From JBHEBG01 sp046557915 (GTDB lineage Bacteria > Bacteroidota > Bacteroidia > Flavobacteriales > Flavobacteriaceae): a DNA stretch of 64,000 nucleotides. The stretch lies in NCBI RefSeq assembly GCF_046557915.1, contig NZ_JBHEBG010000008.1, positions 1-64,000 of the forward strand, given 5' to 3'. Each line of letters starts with the position of its first letter. Within the stretch, counting starts at the first letter, position 1. Positions 63,046 to 64,000 of this stretch are shown here, piece after piece. The translations under genes were made by a program, and so were the position numbers. The notes beneath the pieces were generated by a model that saw nothing but the letters and a program-made list of their open reading frames with translations, was not told the origin of the DNA and did no database searches.

Positions 63046-64000
63046 CTAATGCAGTTTTCCAAATTTGATACCAAAGAAAAAGGTTCTAGGGGCATTGGGG
63101 CCATAAATGTAATCCGAGTCTCTAGTAGGACCTATATCAAAGTCATCTTGGTAACTATTAAATATGTTTTTAACACCTGCGGAAAAGGTTATCATAAAAT
63201 TCTCGTTAAAGTCTATATGGGATTCCAACTTTACATTAACGTCAAAAAACGAATCCACTTCATTCAGTTGTAAAAAACCGGTATCGCTAATAACGCGCGG
63301 AACGGTCATCCCACCTGTATAGGTCCCTGTAACATCCAAATTGAACACCTCTCCGGGTATCCAAGCGGCATTCAAATATCCATAAAAATTTGGGTTTCTA
63401 ACAAATTCATCAACGGCCACATCAGATTCACCCGGTGTACCATCGGTTTCAAACAATAGCTGAGGCTCTTCGTATTCGGCTTTCTGAAGTGTGCCCCCCA
63501 ATTGAAACTGCCATTTTGGATCAGGAGATAGTCCAAACTCAAAATTGGTTCCATAGACCCGTGCCCCGGAACCGTTGCGAACTTCCTCTAGAATTGAACC
63601 ATTATCCAACACGGCGCCCGTGCTCACTAGCGTAAAAGGGTTTTCCAATGTGGTGTAAAATCCTTCCAACAGAAAATCCAACTGCAATAGGTTGATATTT
63701 CTGGAATAATTTAAAGATCCGGTATATGCATTGGAATATTCCGTGTTTAGGTCATTTGAAAGAATTACAAACTGGGGTTCACCTCCCACACTTGAAATGT
63801 GGAGATCTTCATTAAAAGCTTGCGGGGCACGAAAACCTCTGGCATAGCCACCCCTAAATTTTAAATCCTCAGCTAATTGGTAGGCAATCGTCAACCTGGG
63901 CGAAAAAGCGGTCTGACTTATATCCACAGCTCTTTCAATACCCCCAATGGAATACTGGCCGTCTACCGAAACATTGTCTAGTCTGGCTCCAATTAGTGCC
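63046..64000 (-). CDS. TonB-dependent receptor, C-terminal part (5' end outside window)
   Basis: The frame stays open to the right edge (upstream of the GTG at 63927 it continues with ALIGARLDNVSVDGQYSIGG), so about 318 C-terminal residues are seen. They are outer-membrane barrel strands of a ligand-gated type receptor: FSPRLTIAYQLAEDLKFRGG, YARGFRAPQAFNEDLH, NTEYSNAYTGSLNYSRNINL, LLEGFYTTLENPFTLV, EFGLSPDPKWQFQLGGTLQK, and the end APRTFFFGIKFGKLH. It resembles cobalamin/iron-siderophore type receptors more than SusC. The ligand is not determinable from this part. The thioredoxin-like gene follows after 28 bp. Confidence 0.93.
   Translation of the reverse strand, partial: ALIGARLDNVSVDGQYSIGGIERAVDISQTAFSPRLTIAYQLAEDLKFRGGYARGFRAPQAFNEDLHISSVGGEPQFVILSNDLNTEYSNAYTGSLNYSRNINLLQLDFLLEGFYTTLENPFTLVSTGAVLDNGSILEEVRNGSGARVYGTNFEFGLSPDPKWQFQLGGTLQKAEYEEPQLLFETDGTPGESDVAVDEFVRNPNFYGYLNAAWIPGEVFNLDVTGTYTGGMTVPRVISDTGFLQLNEVDSFFDVNVKLESHIDFNENFMITFSAGVKNIFNSYQDDFDIGPTRDSDYIYGPNAPRTFFFGIKFGKLH

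Noticed and set aside
1..64000. CRISPR arrays, rRNA operons, transposase genes and prophage structural genes
   Set aside because: I looked for spaced repeats, rRNA-like stretches, transposase DDE motifs and phage proteins and saw none apart from the integrase remnant.

Overview
The window looks like the chromosome of a member of the Flavobacteriaceae, probably a marine glycan degrader (for example a Maribacter-, Zobellia- or Arenibacter-like organism). The support is the SusC/SusD pair, the OmpA-type envelope protein, the LytTR/beta-propeller two-component genes, many Sec, Tat and lipoprotein signals on glycan enzymes, and a clear TTG-N17-TAnnTTTG Bacteroidetes promoter. The genus is a guess; the family-level assignment is an inference from gene content.

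Layout. 1-2370: end of an OmpA-family gene, two small unknown genes and a LytTR response regulator. 2367-9690: two paralogous propeller-type sensor kinases made by a tandem duplication of about 3.7 kb that also copied the 3' end of the next gene, an exported endonuclease/exonuclease/phosphatase. 10759-19040: HxlR regulator, SusC/SusD, a truncated LacI regulator, a frameshifted GH3 remnant and a Tat-exported (alpha/alpha)6 glycosidase; this reads as a partly decayed polysaccharide utilisation locus. 19251-22222: a second HxlR regulator diverging from a small stress-type operon (DJ-1/PfpI-like, bestrophin-like, NADP-binding reductase).

22328-41760: a genomic island of about 19.4 kb. It carries an ABC-type (Tc) toxin as two giant genes, a TcB-TcC fusion (2729 aa) and a TcA (3331 aa), plus a frameshifted and truncated tyrosine integrase. 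A 14-bp direct repeat, identical to the 3' end of the adjacent tRNA-Pro(GGG), bounds both ends. This is the clearest mobile element of the window.

41749-42440: an unusual array. Between a consensus promoter and the intact tRNA-Pro lie two tandem units. Each begins with the first 52 nt of a tRNA-Pro-like sequence with a replaced anticodon arm, followed 8 nt later by the start codon of a small GIY-YIG nuclease gene. I consider this the best candidate for an undescribed tRNA-associated selfish cassette. The second copy is interrupted by 96 Ns.

42688-53587 (+): a mannoside operon with a sodium:solute symporter, a GH130 phosphorylase-type enzyme, a CBM9-like protein, two GH92 alpha-mannosidases and a DUF4838 protein; it fits N-glycan or alpha-mannan breakdown. 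53608-62144 (-), converging on it: an operon whose enzymes nearly all carry export signals (two RidA proteins, a SelA-like PLP enzyme, an RraA-like protein, a deacetylase-type amidohydrolase, a PQQ-type sugar dehydrogenase fused to cytochrome c, a CBM9-like protein) plus a BASS-family transporter. I infer an envelope-located pathway for an amino-sugar or sugar-acid compound. The right edge holds a thioredoxin-like protein and the C-terminal part of a TonB-dependent receptor that continues past the window.
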